Source: JANRIG01 sp033765235 (GTDB lineage Bacteria > Bacteroidota > Bacteroidia > Cytophagales > UBA9547). From it: a stretch of DNA of 64,000 nt. Below, in pieces: positions 32,796-41,757 of the stretch (position 1 is its first letter; every line of letters begins with the position of its first letter). Made by a program: the position numbers and the translations under genes. The stretch spans positions 1 to 64,000 of the forward strand of contig JANRIG010000035.1 in assembly GCA_033765235.1 (NCBI GenBank), written 5' to 3'. The notes beneath the pieces are model-generated. The model was not told the DNA's origin. It was given only the letters and a program-made list of their open reading frames with translations, and ran no database searches.

Positions 32796-33164
32796 ATGAT
32801 ACAGCAAGAAAGCAGATTAAATGTCGCAGACAATAGTGGGGCCAAAGAAGTCCTTTGCATAAGAGTATTGGGAGGCACCAGAAAACGCTATGCAAGTATA
32901 GGCGATAAAATTGTGGTATCTGTAAAATCAGCTTTGACATCCAGTGCACTTAAAAAAGGCACAGTGTCTAAAGCAGTGATTGTAAGAACAAAAAAAGAAG
33001 TAAGAAGAAAAGACGGATCTTATATAAGATTTGACGACAACGCTGCAGTATTACTCAATGCAGCCGATGAGCCTCGCGGCACAAGGATATTTGGACCTGT
33101 AGCTCGTGAACTCAGAGAAAAACAATTTATGAAAATCATCTCATTAGCTCCCGAAGTATTATAA
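32796..33164 (+). CDS. rplN: 50S ribosomal protein L14
   Basis: L14 (122 residues) forms part of the bridge to 16S rRNA. The MIQQESRLNVADNSGAKEVL start and GTRIFGPVARELREK near the end are conserved. It lies 4 bp after rpsQ. Confidence 0.97.
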   Translation: MIQQESRLNVADNSGAKEVLCIRVLGGTRKRYASIGDKIVVSVKSALTSSALKKGTVSKAVIVRTKKEVRRKDGSYIRFDDNAAVLLNAADEPRGTRIFGPVARELREKQFMKIISLAPEVL

Positions 33165-33177
33165 CCCCATCGTTACA

Positions 33178-33498
33178 ATGTCTAAACTACATATAAAAAA
33201 AGGAGATAAAGTAAAAGTCATAGCCGGAAATGGCAGAGGCAAAATCTCTACAGTATTGCAAGTTTTACCTGCTGAAAACAAAGCCATTGTAGAAGATACA
33301 AACTTAGTCACAAAACATGTGAAACCCACAAGTGCTAATCCTAATGGAAGCATTGAAAAAAAAGCAATGCCCATACATATCAGCAATATTATGATATACG
33401 ATGCTACCTTAAGCCAAGCTACAAGAGTAGGTCGAAGGATAAATGAAAAAGGTAAATCAGAAAGATATAGTAAAAAGTCAAACACTACCATAGCATAA
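33178..33498 (+). CDS. rplX: 50S ribosomal protein L24
   Basis: L24 (106 residues) is an assembly initiator with a KOW motif, seen here as KKGDKVKVIAGNGRGKISTV. The C-terminal ATRVGRRINEKGKSERYSKK tail is typical. The stop overlaps the rplE start by one base (TAATG). Confidence 0.94.
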   Translation: MSKLHIKKGDKVKVIAGNGRGKISTVLQVLPAENKAIVEDTNLVTKHVKPTSANPNGSIEKKAMPIHISNIMIYDATLSQATRVGRRINEKGKSERYSKKSNTTIA

Positions 33499-34052
33499 TG
33501 AACAGTCCAAGATTAAAAGAATTATACTTCAAAGAAGTAGTGCCCGAGTTGATGAAAAAATTCAACTACAAAAGCACCATGCAAGTACCAAAGTTGCAAA
33601 AAGTATGTATCAATAAAGGTATAGGTGCAGCAGTAGCCGATAAAAAAATGGTAGATGTAGGTGTAGAAGAGCTTTCTATCATTACCGGACAAAAAGCCGT
33701 AGCTACTAAAGCCAAAAAAGCCATATCAAATTTTAAACTACGCGAAAACCTACCTATCGGGGCTAAAGTAACCTTAAGAGGTGATATTATGTATGAATTT
33801 ATTGATAGGCTCACATCCATAGCCCTACCCAGGGTACGCGACTTCAAAGGCATAAATGACAAAGGATTTGATGGAAGAGGCAATTATACACTCGGTGTTA
33901 AAGAACAAATTATTTTTCCCGAAATAAGCATTGATAAAGTAGCCAAAATATCCGGAATGGATATCACATTCGTTACTTCTGCTCAAACAGACGAAGAAAG
34001 TTTAGAATTACTTAAATTATTAGGTTTTCCATTCGCAAATCAAAAAAAATAA
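33498..34052 (+). CDS. rplE: 50S ribosomal protein L5
   Basis: L5 (184 residues) binds 5S rRNA and forms a subunit bridge. VPKLQKVCINKGIG, ITGQKAVATKAKKAISNFKL and GVKEQIIFPEISIDKV identify it. Confidence 0.96.
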   Translation: MNSPRLKELYFKEVVPELMKKFNYKSTMQVPKLQKVCINKGIGAAVADKKMVDVGVEELSIITGQKAVATKAKKAISNFKLRENLPIGAKVTLRGDIMYEFIDRLTSIALPRVRDFKGINDKGFDGRGNYTLGVKEQIIFPEISIDKVAKISGMDITFVTSAQTDEESLELLKLLGFPFANQKK

Positions 34053-34055
34053 AAA

Positions 34056-34325
34056 ATGGCAAAAGAATCAATTAAAGCAAGAGAACTAAAAAGGCAGTAT
34101 TTGGTACAGCGCTACAAAGCCAAGCGAGAAGCTCTGAAAAAAGCCGGAGACTATATAGGATTGGATAAATTGCCAAAAAACTCCTCACCGGTAAGGTTGC
34201 ACAACCGTTGCAAACTAAGCGGAAGACCTAAAGGATATATTCGCAAATTCGGATTGTGCCGAAATCAGTTCAGAGAACTTGCTTCTAAAGGAAAAATTCC
34301 AGGAATTATTAAAGCTAGTTGGTAA
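34056..34325 (+). CDS. rpsN: 30S ribosomal protein S14 (zinc-independent long form)
   Basis: S14 (89 residues) lies in the head of the small subunit. NRCKLSGRPKGYIRKFGLCR is the family motif. The CxxC pairs of the short zinc-binding form are absent, so this is the C-minus, longer type. A 51-bp gap with a promoter-like sequence follows it. Confidence 0.95.
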   Translation: MAKESIKARELKRQYLVQRYKAKREALKKAGDYIGLDKLPKNSSPVRLHNRCKLSGRPKGYIRKFGLCRNQFRELASKGKIPGIIKASW

Positions 34326-34349
34326 ATTAAAAATATATTTATAATTTTG
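34318..34349 (+). promoter_or_regulatory. Predicted internal promoter before rpsH
   Basis: GTTG (34318-34321), 20 nt, then TAATTTTG (34342-34349) followed by CAGCCCG. The -7 box and the downstream GCAGCCC match the promoters of rpmE2 and rpsF in this window. It falls in the 51-bp rpsN-rpsH gap, the largest in the operon. Confidence 0.5.
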
Positions 34350-34376
34350 CAGCCCGATTTTAAAAAAAGAAAATAA

Positions 34377-34772
34377 ATGGATTCAATAGGCGACTTTCTC
34401 ACACGTATTAGAAACTCTTCCATGGCAGGTCATAGAATACTTGAATTGCCATCCTCTAACCTTAAAAAAGAGATTACTAAACTACTTTTTGACAATGGAT
34501 ATATTTTGAATTACAAATTTGAAGAGTCCGATCAAAAACACCCCACTATCAAAATAGCTTTGAAGTACAACAACCTCACCAGAAAATCTGCTATCACCTC
34601 TATACAGCGTGCCAGTAGACCTGGATTAAGAAAATATGTAAACCACACACATATACCTAGAGTTTTGAACGGCTTAGGTGTAGCCATTGTGTCCACCTCA
34701 AAAGGTCTCATGTCTGACAAATCTGCAAGAGAAAATAAAATAGGCGGTGAAGTAATTTGTTATGTTTATTAA
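34377..34772 (+). CDS. rpsH: 30S ribosomal protein S8
   Basis: S8 (131 residues) organises the central domain of 16S rRNA; in Escherichia coli it also represses the spc operon. DSIGDFLTRIRNSSMAGH and the C-terminal GLGVAIVSTSKGLMSDKSAR motif are present. It may start a secondary transcript from the internal promoter. Confidence 0.96.
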   Translation: MDSIGDFLTRIRNSSMAGHRILELPSSNLKKEITKLLFDNGYILNYKFEESDQKHPTIKIALKYNNLTRKSAITSIQRASRPGLRKYVNHTHIPRVLNGLGVAIVSTSKGLMSDKSARENKIGGEVICYVY

Positions 34773-34784
34773 TACTAAATATAT

Positions 34785-35339
34785 ATGTCAAGAATAGGTA
34801 AAAAACCCATACAAATCCCCGAAAAAGTTGAAGTAAACTTTGATGGTAATATACTTACCGTCAAAGGTCCAAAAGGTAATTTATCACAAGCTATTTCCAA
34901 AGGATTTAACTTGAACATTGAAAACAAAGTGCTTCAAATTGAAAGACCCGGAGAAGACAAAAACAGCAAATCATTGCATGGATTATATCGTGCATTGGCA
35001 AATAATATGGTCATAGGTGTGAGCCAAGGATATAAAGCTGAGATGGAGTTGGTCGGTGTAGGTTACAAAGTAGCTAACACAGGCAATCTTATAGAGTTAA
35101 ATATTGGATACTCACACGGTGTATATATTATGGTTCCCTCCGAAATTAAAGTCACTACAGTGACTGAAAAAGGTAAAAACCCTACCATTATATTGGAAAC
35201 ATACGACAAACAATTATTGGGACAGGTGACTTCTAAAATAAGATCATTCAGAAAACCTGAACCTTATAAAGGCAAAGGAATAAGATTTGCAAATGAAGTA
35301 ATACGTAGAAAAGCAGGTAAAACATCAGCTAAAAAATAA
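34785..35339 (+). CDS. rplF: 50S ribosomal protein L6
   Basis: L6 (184 residues) sits near the factor-binding site. MSRIGKKPIQIPEKVEV at the start, two similar domains, and RSFRKPEPYKGKGIRF near the C-terminus are typical. Confidence 0.96.
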   Translation: MSRIGKKPIQIPEKVEVNFDGNILTVKGPKGNLSQAISKGFNLNIENKVLQIERPGEDKNSKSLHGLYRALANNMVIGVSQGYKAEMELVGVGYKVANTGNLIELNIGYSHGVYIMVPSEIKVTTVTEKGKNPTIILETYDKQLLGQVTSKIRSFRKPEPYKGKGIRFANEVIRRKAGKTSAKK

Positions 35340-35345
35340 ATAATT

Positions 35346-35696
35346 ATGTCATTCGATAAATCAGCAAGAAGAGAAAAAATAAAGAAAAAAATTAGGTCCA
35401 AAATATCGGGTACTCAAGGCAGACCTAGAGTAAGTATATTTAGAAGCAATACTGCCATATATGCACAAGTCATTGACGACATGTCCGGCACCACATTGGC
35501 AAGTGCTTCTGTAAAAGACATTAATACTGCAAAAGGTACAAAAATTGATCTTTCAAAAGCTATCGGTAAAAAATTAGCTGAAAAAACTATTGAGAAAGGT
35601 ATCACTGAGGTAGTATTTGATAGGGGAGGATATTTGTTTCACGGCAGAGTTAAGGCACTTGCAGAAGGTGCACGAGAAGGAGGTTTAAAATTCTAA
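35346..35696 (+). CDS. rplR: 50S ribosomal protein L18
   Basis: L18 (116 residues) binds 5S rRNA with L5. RPRVSIFRSNTAIYAQVIDD and VFDRGGYLFHGRVKALAEGA are conserved. It lies 6 bp after rplF. Confidence 0.96.
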   Translation: MSFDKSARREKIKKKIRSKISGTQGRPRVSIFRSNTAIYAQVIDDMSGTTLASASVKDINTAKGTKIDLSKAIGKKLAEKTIEKGITEVVFDRGGYLFHGRVKALAEGAREGGLKF

Positions 35697-35705
35697 ACGA
35701 AAGAT

Positions 35706-36284
35706 ATGACACAGAATAACGTAAGAAGGGTAAGGGCAAGCGATATAGAGCTCAAAGACAAAGTGGTAGCCGTCAACAGGGTAGCCAAAGTGGTAAAAGG
35801 AGGTAGAAGATTCAGTTTTTCTGCCATAGTTGTAGTTGGCGATGGGCATGGTGTGATAGGATATGGCTTGGGAAAAGCCAATGAGGTTACAGACTCTATT
35901 TCAAAAGCAATAGACGATGCCAAAAAAAACCTCATAAAAGTACCTGTAATAAAAGGTACCATACCACACTCCATTGAGGGCAAGTATAGTGGAGGATTTG
36001 TATTGCTAAAACCAGCCGCTGCAGGTACAGGTGTGATAGCCGGCGGTGCCATGCGTGCTGTGCTTGAAAGCTCGGGAATAAGAGATGTGTTGGCAAAGTC
36101 TAAAGGGTCTTCAAACCCTCACAATGTGGTTAAAGCCACATTTGATGCGCTCATAAATCTTAGAGACCCGTTTACAATTGCCAAACAAAGAGGTGTTTCA
36201 ATCAATAAAGTATTTAAAGGAAAAGAAAATGTCGAAGATCAAATTAACGCAGAGCAGAAGTTCGTTGGGGAGACCCAAGAGTGA
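35706..36284 (+). CDS. rpsE: 30S ribosomal protein S5
   Basis: S5 (192 residues) takes part in decoding fidelity and helicase action at the mRNA channel. RFSFSAIVVVGDGHGVIGYG and the second domain GGAMRAVLESSGIRDVLAKS are present. The C-terminal end (about 18 residues after RGVSINKVFKGKE) is an acidic extension whose codons overlap the start of rpmD by 56 bp. Confidence 0.95.
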   Translation: MTQNNVRRVRASDIELKDKVVAVNRVAKVVKGGRRFSFSAIVVVGDGHGVIGYGLGKANEVTDSISKAIDDAKKNLIKVPVIKGTIPHSIEGKYSGGFVLLKPAAAGTGVIAGGAMRAVLESSGIRDVLAKSKGSSNPHNVVKATFDALINLRDPFTIAKQRGVSINKVFKGKENVEDQINAEQKFVGETQE

Positions 36285-36408
36285 TATCAAAGTGCTTAAA
36301 GCTTTGGGATTGGGAAGAGTAAATAAATCAGTAGAACATGAAGCTACACCCCAAATTTTGGGAATGGCAAAAAAATTAGAACATTTGGTAAAAATTATCA
36401 ATTTATAA
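36229..36408 (+). CDS. rpmD: 50S ribosomal protein L30
   Basis: The 59-residue protein starts MSKIKLTQSRSSLGRPKSDI and contains KALGLGRVNKSVEHEATPQI, the L30 core. The frame is open 17 codons further upstream inside rpsE, but the ATG at 36229 gives the usual length and N-terminus and is preceded by AAAGGAAAAGAAA. Even so it begins 56 bp before the rpsE stop, an unusually deep overlap. Confidence 0.93.
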   Translation: MSKIKLTQSRSSLGRPKSDIKVLKALGLGRVNKSVEHEATPQILGMAKKLEHLVKIINL

Positions 36409-36410
36409 GC

Positions 36411-36860
36411 ATGAAATTATCAGAATTAAAACCTGCTAAAGGGTCTGTAAAAACATCAAAAAGAATAGGTAGAGGCGTAGGTTCAGGCAAAGGAGGCACG
36501 TCTACCAAAGGCCACAAAGGTGATCAATCAAGATCAGGCTATCGCAAAAAAATGGGCTTTGAAGGAGGTCAAATGCCATTGCAACGCAGAATACCAAAAT
36601 TTGGCTTCACCAATATCAACAGGGTTGAGTATAAAGGCATTAACTTAGATGTAATACAAAAATTGGCAACTGACCACAAACTTACCTCCATTGATTTTGA
36701 AACACTATATGTCAACGGATTAGTTTCTAAAAAAGACTTGGTAAAATTGTTAGGCAGAGGAGAAGTCACATCTAAACTAACCGTAAAATTACATGCATTT
36801 TCTGAAACCGCTAAACAAGCCATTATAAACGCCGGAGGTGAAATAGAAGTAGTAAAATAA
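36411..36860 (+). CDS. rplO: 50S ribosomal protein L15
   Basis: L15 (149 residues) is an assembly protein of the large subunit. The glycine-rich N-terminal arm (RIGRGVGSGKGGTSTKGHKG) and GFEGGQMPLQRRIPKFGF are diagnostic. It starts 2 bp after rpmD and ends 1 bp before secY. Confidence 0.96.
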   Translation: MKLSELKPAKGSVKTSKRIGRGVGSGKGGTSTKGHKGDQSRSGYRKKMGFEGGQMPLQRRIPKFGFTNINRVEYKGINLDVIQKLATDHKLTSIDFETLYVNGLVSKKDLVKLLGRGEVTSKLTVKLHAFSETAKQAIINAGGEIEVVK

Positions 36861-36861
36861 T

Positions 36862-38178
36862 ATGAAAAAACTAATATCTACCATTGAGCATATTTTTTCT
36901 ATCGAGGAACTCAGAAACAGGATAATAAATACTCTTGGGTTTATACTTATATTCAGAATAGGCTCTTACATAGTGCTGCCGGGTGTAGACCCTACCAAAC
37001 TTACTAAAAACACTTCAGGCATATTAGGGCTTTTAGATACATTTCTCGGGGGGGCATTTAGCAATGCTTCTGTTTTTGCTCTAGGTATCATGCCATACAT
37101 ATCAGCATCCATAGTATTACAATTATTGACCGTAGCAGTACCTTATTTTCAAAAACTCCAAAAAGAAGGCGAATCCGGTCGCAAAAAAATAAACCAGATG
37201 ACAAGAATGCTCACCATTGTCATCACACTATTCCAATCTATTGGTTATGTATCAGCTACCATACCTACAGATGCTATCTTGGTAGACCGTACATTTTTCA
37301 CCATGTCTTCTGTAATGATATTAATATCAGGTACAATATTCTGTATGTGGCTGGGCGAAAAAATTACTGACAGAGGTATAGGTAATGGCATTTCTATGCT
37401 CATCATGATAGGTATAATATCTCGTTTTCCTGGTGCCATCATCGCTGAGGGCATTTCCAAAGGTATGCCGGGCATACTCTTTTTCCTGATAGAATTAATA
37501 GCACTCTTTTTTGTGGTAATGGCTGTAATAATGATTACTCAGGCTACACGCCGCATTCCGGTACAGTATGCCAAGCAATTGGTTGGCAATAAGGTATATG
37601 GAGGTCAACGTCAGTATATACCTTTAAAGCTAAACTCATCCGGAGTAATGCCCATAATATTTGCCCAATCTCTTATGTTTTTGCCGGCATTGGTGGCATC
37701 ATTATTTGCAGACTCAAGCGATATTGCCAATGTCATAGGTGCTACATTTTCTGACTACACCACATGGCAGTATAACTTATTTTTTGCATTGTTAATCATC
37801 ATATTCACATATTTTTATACAGCAATAGCTATAAATCCAACCCAAATGTCTGAAGACATTAAAAGAAATGGCGGATTTATCCCCGGAATAAAACCAGGCA
37901 AAAGTACTGCAGATTTTATTGACAATGTTATATCAAAAATTACACTTCCGGGGGCATTATTCCTTATTAGTATAGCAGTATTACCCTCATTGGCTGTAGT
38001 ATTCGGCATAAGTCGTGAGTTTGCTCAATTTTATGGGGGCACCTCATTGCTCATCATGGTAGGCGTGGTGCTCGATACACTTCAGCAAATTGAAAGTTAT
38101 TTACTTATGAAAAAATACGATGGGTTGATGAAATCAGGTAGGATTAAGGGACGGTCAGAAACATCATTAGTAGCATAA
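36862..38178 (+). CDS. secY: Preprotein translocase subunit SecY
   Basis: SecY forms the protein-conducting channel of the inner membrane. The 438-residue protein has ten predicted membrane helices, the plug region after helix 1 (GILGLLDTFLGGAFSNASVF), GIMPYISASIVLQLL in helix 2 and the cytoplasmic loop with ATRRIPVQYAKQ, where ribosome and SecA bind. Start directly follows rplO. Confidence 0.96.
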   Translation: MKKLISTIEHIFSIEELRNRIINTLGFILIFRIGSYIVLPGVDPTKLTKNTSGILGLLDTFLGGAFSNASVFALGIMPYISASIVLQLLTVAVPYFQKLQKEGESGRKKINQMTRMLTIVITLFQSIGYVSATIPTDAILVDRTFFTMSSVMILISGTIFCMWLGEKITDRGIGNGISMLIMIGIISRFPGAIIAEGISKGMPGILFFLIELIALFFVVMAVIMITQATRRIPVQYAKQLVGNKVYGGQRQYIPLKLNSSGVMPIIFAQSLMFLPALVASLFADSSDIANVIGATFSDYTTWQYNLFFALLIIIFTYFYTAIAINPTQMSEDIKRNGGFIPGIKPGKSTADFIDNVISKITLPGALFLISIAVLPSLAVVFGISREFAQFYGGTSLLIMVGVVLDTLQQIESYLLMKKYDGLMKSGRIKGRSETSLVA

Positions 38179-38179
38179 A

Positions 38180-38971
38180 ATGTTCTTTGGAAAACCAAAT
38201 AAAATTAGTTACAAAACTGAAGATGAATTGCTTTTGATAAAAAAAAGCGGTGACTTACTTGGCAGAGTACATGGACTACTTTCCGAAAATATCAAGGAAG
38301 GCGTCAGTACAAAGTACTTGAATAAAGCTGCGCATGATTTTATCAAAGACCATCATGGTGTACCGTCTTTTCTTAACTATAGAGGATACCCGGCCACATT
38401 ATGCACAAGCATAAATGAAACTGTGGTGCATGGAATACCGGGAGATGAATATTTGAGAGATGGTGATATTATTTCTATAGATTGTGGGGTATTGTTAGAT
38501 GGGTTTCATGCAGATTCTGCATATACCTACACTGTAGGCAATATATCAGAAGAGAAACATCGATTATTAAAAGCCACTAAAGAGTCATTATTTGAAGGTA
38601 TAAAAAATGCAATTGCAGGCAATAGAGTAGGAGATATATCATTTTCTATACAGCACTATGTAGAAAAAAGAGGTTATTCAGTAGTAAGAGATTTGGTAGG
38701 TCATGGGGTGGGCAGATATTTACATGAAGAACCGGAAGTACCCAATTTTGGCAAACGTGGCAATGGTCATAAGTTGCTCAAAGGAATGGTACTTGCCATA
38801 GAGCCTATGATTAATATAGGAAGAAGAGATGTATATCACCTCAGTGATGGTTGGACTGTGAAAACAAGTGACGGCAAACCATCAGCACATTACGAACATA
38901 CTGTTGCAATTATGAACGGGAAACCTGAAATATTGACAACATTTAAATATATAAAAGGAGAAGTAGAATAA
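38180..38971 (+). CDS. map: Type I methionine aminopeptidase
   Basis: Map removes the initiator methionine from nascent proteins. In the 263-residue protein the five metal ligands are D101, D112, H175, E208 and E239, spaced as in the Escherichia coli enzyme. ETVVHGIPGDEYLRDGDIIS and GHGVGRYLHEEPEVPNFG are typical. It lies 1 bp after secY, the standard Bacteroidota order without adk. Confidence 0.96.
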   Translation: MFFGKPNKISYKTEDELLLIKKSGDLLGRVHGLLSENIKEGVSTKYLNKAAHDFIKDHHGVPSFLNYRGYPATLCTSINETVVHGIPGDEYLRDGDIISIDCGVLLDGFHADSAYTYTVGNISEEKHRLLKATKESLFEGIKNAIAGNRVGDISFSIQHYVEKRGYSVVRDLVGHGVGRYLHEEPEVPNFGKRGNGHKLLKGMVLAIEPMINIGRRDVYHLSDGWTVKTSDGKPSAHYEHTVAIMNGKPEILTTFKYIKGEVE

Positions 38972-38973
38972 AT

Positions 38974-39192
38974 ATGTCAAAGCAAACATCAATAGAACAA
39001 GACGGTACCATTACCGAGTCATTGTCAAACGCGATGTTTATGGTGGAGTTGGAAAATGGGCATCAAGTGATTTGCCATATTTCGGGAAAAATGAGAATGC
39101 ATTATATAAAAATAATGCCGGGCGATAAAGTAAGGATAGAAATGTCTCCCTACGATTTGTCAAAAGGCAGAATAAAATTTAGATATAAATAA
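38974..39192 (+). CDS. infA: Translation initiation factor IF-1
   Basis: IF-1 blocks the ribosomal A site during initiation. The 72-residue OB-fold protein has DGTITESLSNAMFMVELENG and MPGDKVRIEMSPYDLSKGRI. It starts 2 bp after map. Confidence 0.95.
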   Translation: MSKQTSIEQDGTITESLSNAMFMVELENGHQVICHISGKMRMHYIKIMPGDKVRIEMSPYDLSKGRIKFRYK

Positions 39193-39199
39193 AAAAAAT

Positions 39200-39316
39200 A
39201 TGAAAGTAAAAACTTCCATTAAAAAAAGAAGCGCCGACTGCAAAGTAATACGCAGAAAGGGAAAGCTATATGTAATAAATAAAAAGAATCCAAGGTATAA
39301 ACAAAGACAAGGTTAA
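39200..39316 (+). CDS. rpmJ: 50S ribosomal protein L36 (zinc-independent)
   Basis: A 38-codon gene starts at 39200 (ATG) and ends with TAA at 39314-39316. The product begins MKVKTSIKKRSADCKVIRRK and ends NPRYKQRQG, which is L36. Only one of the zinc-ligand cysteines is kept, so this is the C-minus form. Confidence 0.95.
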   Translation: MKVKTSIKKRSADCKVIRRKGKLYVINKKNPRYKQRQG

Positions 39317-39320
39317 AATT

Positions 39321-39698
39321 ATGGCAAGAGTAGCTGGAGTTGACATCCCTGATATGAAACGTGGTGAGATATCCCTCACCTACATATATGGTATAGGCAG
39401 AAGTTCATCACGCAACATACTGTCCAAAGCAGGCGTGAATACTGATAAAAAAGTGAAAGATTGGACTGAGGATGAGGCCAATGCAATAAGACAAATAATA
39501 TCCAACGAGTATAGGACAGAAGGTGCTCTGAAATCAGAAGTGCAGCTTTCTATCAAAAGGCTTATGGACATAGGCTCATACAGAGGTCTAAGACATAGGA
39601 AAGGATTGCCTCTCAGAGGTCAACGTACACGCACAAACTGCCGTACAAGAAAAGGAAAACGTAAAACAGTGGCAAACAAAAAGAAAGTTACTAAATAA
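39321..39698 (+). CDS. rpsM: 30S ribosomal protein S13
   Basis: S13 (125 residues) contacts the P-site tRNA and the large subunit. ARVAGVDIPDMKRGEISLTY at the start and GLRHRKGLPLRGQRTRTNCR are conserved. Confidence 0.96.
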   Translation: MARVAGVDIPDMKRGEISLTYIYGIGRSSSRNILSKAGVNTDKKVKDWTEDEANAIRQIISNEYRTEGALKSEVQLSIKRLMDIGSYRGLRHRKGLPLRGQRTRTNCRTRKGKRKTVANKKKVTK

Positions 39699-39711
39699 TC
39701 ATTGATAAGAA

Positions 39712-40104
39712 ATGGCTCAAAAAAAGAAAGATAAAACCAAAAAAAGAGTAGTGGTAGTACAGCCTACGGGTCAGGTACATATACAGGCTAGTTTTAACAA
39801 TATTATTATTTCCATCACCAATGAGGCCGGTCAAGTAGTGTCATGGTCATCGGCAGGCAAAATGGGATTTAAAGGTTCAAAAAAGAATACACCTTATGCA
39901 GCACAATTGGCAGCTTCAAGTTGTGCGCAAGCCGCTTTTGAGCAAGGCATGAGACGTGCAGAAGTGTTTGTAAACGGTCCGGGAGCAGGTCGTGAATCTG
40001 CCATACGTACCATACAAAATACAGGTATTGAAGTAACATCTATCAAAGATATCACCCCAATGCCTCACAATGGCTGCCGTCCACCCAAAAAGAGAAGAGT
40101 ATAA
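39712..40104 (+). CDS. rpsK: 30S ribosomal protein S11
   Basis: S11 (130 residues) lies at the platform near the exit of mRNA. GQVHIQASFNNIIISITNEA and DITPMPHNGCRPPKKRRV at the C-terminus identify it. Confidence 0.97.
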   Translation: MAQKKKDKTKKRVVVVQPTGQVHIQASFNNIIISITNEAGQVVSWSSAGKMGFKGSKKNTPYAAQLAASSCAQAAFEQGMRRAEVFVNGPGAGRESAIRTIQNTGIEVTSIKDITPMPHNGCRPPKKRRV

Positions 40105-40129
40105 AAAATAATTAAACGAAAGTAAGAAA

Positions 40130-40735
40130 ATGGCAAGATATACAGGTCCCAAAGCGAAAATTTCAAGAAAGTTCGGTGAACCTATACTTGGATTCAGCAA
40201 GGCAATCCAAAAGAAAAACTATGCACCCGGGCAGCACGGAAAAAATAAAAAGGGCAAAAAATCGGAATATGCAGTGCAGCTTGCCGAAAAGCAAAAAGCA
40301 AAGTATATATATGGATTGCTCGAACGTCAGTTTGCAAAAACATTTGACTTGGCATTAAGAAAAGAAGGCATTACAGGCGAAAACTTGTTAAAATTCTTAG
40401 AGGCACGCCTTGACAATACTGTATATAGAATGGGGGTGGCTCCTACACGCAGAGCTGCCAGACAATTGGTGATACACAAGCACATATTGGTCAATAATGA
40501 ATTGCTCAATGTGCCCTCGGCTATACTCAAACCCGGAGATATCATAAGCGTAAGAGAAAAATCTAAATCTTTGGAAGCCATTACAGAATCACTCTCTACA
40601 CGTAGTACAAAAAAATATAACTGGCTGGAATGGGATACCAAATTGATGTCGGGCAAATTGATAAACTTGCCGGACAGAGAATCTATCCCAGAAAATATCA
40701 ACGAACAATTGATAGTAGAGTTGTATTCTAAATAA
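40130..40735 (+). CDS. rpsD: 30S ribosomal protein S4
   Basis: S4 (201 residues) nucleates 30S assembly. ARYTGPKAKISRKFGEPI at the start and the S4 RNA-binding domain (RLDNTVYRMGVAPTRRAARQ) are present. It has no N-terminal zinc cysteines. Confidence 0.96.
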   Translation: MARYTGPKAKISRKFGEPILGFSKAIQKKNYAPGQHGKNKKGKKSEYAVQLAEKQKAKYIYGLLERQFAKTFDLALRKEGITGENLLKFLEARLDNTVYRMGVAPTRRAARQLVIHKHILVNNELLNVPSAILKPGDIISVREKSKSLEAITESLSTRSTKKYNWLEWDTKLMSGKLINLPDRESIPENINEQLIVELYSK

Positions 40736-40762
40736 TCATTAAACAATTAACCATATAAAAAT

Positions 40763-41755
40763 ATGTCAATATTAGCATTTCAAATGCCCGATAAGGTGGT
40801 GATGGAAAAGTCTGACGACTTTAAAGGTTTCTTTGAATTTAAACCACTCGAGAGAGGATTTGGCGTTACCGTAGGAAACGCCTTGAGACGTGTATTGCTC
40901 TCATCATTAGAGGGGTATGCTATTACTGCTATAAAAATACCCGGTGTATTACACGAGTTTTCGTCAATAGAAGGAGTAAAAGAAGATGTGACTGAAATCA
41001 TATTAAACCTCAAAAAAGTGCGGTTTAAAAAACTCCCGGATATGATGACAGAAAGCAAAATATCTGTATCAGTGCGCAACAAAGAAGTATTTTCAGCAGG
41101 CTTGATACAAGATTATACCTCTTGTTTTCAAATATTAAATCCTGACCAAGTAATATGTACATTAAGCTCAGGAGTAAAATTTGATATTGAGATAATAGTA
41201 GAAAAAGGCAGAGGATATGTACAAGCTGATGAGCATAAAGTGAACGAGCAACAGTTTGGTGTAGTGATGATAGACTCTATTTTCACACCCGTAAAAAATG
41301 TAAAATACAGTATAGAAAACACTCGTGTAGAACAAAAAACAGATTTCGAAAAACTCATCATCGAGCTTGAAACAGACGGTTCTATACACCCTGAAGATGC
41401 TCTCAAAGGAGCTGCATACATACTGATACAGCACTTCATGCTGTTTTCAGACAAAACTATGACCTTTGAAACCAATAAACCTGAGGAAATAGAAACTGTA
41501 GATGAAGAATTTTTGCATATGCGCAAACTATTAAAAACAGCATTGGCAGATTTAGACCTCTCTGTAAGAGCATACAACTGCTTGAAAGCAGCAGATATAA
41601 AAACTTTGGGCGATCTATCTGCACTCGAGGTGAGTGATATGATGAAATTTAGAAATTTCGGCAAAAAATCATTGGCAGAGTTGGAGCAACTCATGTCAGA
41701 CAAAGGGTTAAGATTTGGGATGGATGTTACAAAATATAAGTTAGACGAAGATTAA
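40763..41755 (+). CDS. rpoA: DNA-directed RNA polymerase subunit alpha
   Basis: RpoA starts assembly of RNA polymerase and contacts upstream promoter DNA and activators. The 330-residue protein has the N-terminal dimerisation domain (GFGVTVGNALRRVLLSSLEG) and a C-terminal domain (LKAADIKTLGDLSALEVSDM, FGKKSLAELEQLM). It follows rpsD by 27 bp and precedes rplQ by 2 bp. Confidence 0.97.
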   Translation: MSILAFQMPDKVVMEKSDDFKGFFEFKPLERGFGVTVGNALRRVLLSSLEGYAITAIKIPGVLHEFSSIEGVKEDVTEIILNLKKVRFKKLPDMMTESKISVSVRNKEVFSAGLIQDYTSCFQILNPDQVICTLSSGVKFDIEIIVEKGRGYVQADEHKVNEQQFGVVMIDSIFTPVKNVKYSIENTRVEQKTDFEKLIIELETDGSIHPEDALKGAAYILIQHFMLFSDKTMTFETNKPEEIETVDEEFLHMRKLLKTALADLDLSVRAYNCLKAADIKTLGDLSALEVSDMMKFRNFGKKSLAELEQLMSDKGLRFGMDVTKYKLDED

Positions 41756-41757
41756 TT

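Noticed and set aside
41128..41703. 191-codon frame antisense to rpoA
   Set aside because: It lies wholly inside rpoA on the other strand, is serine-rich and has no family resemblance; a shadow of the real gene.
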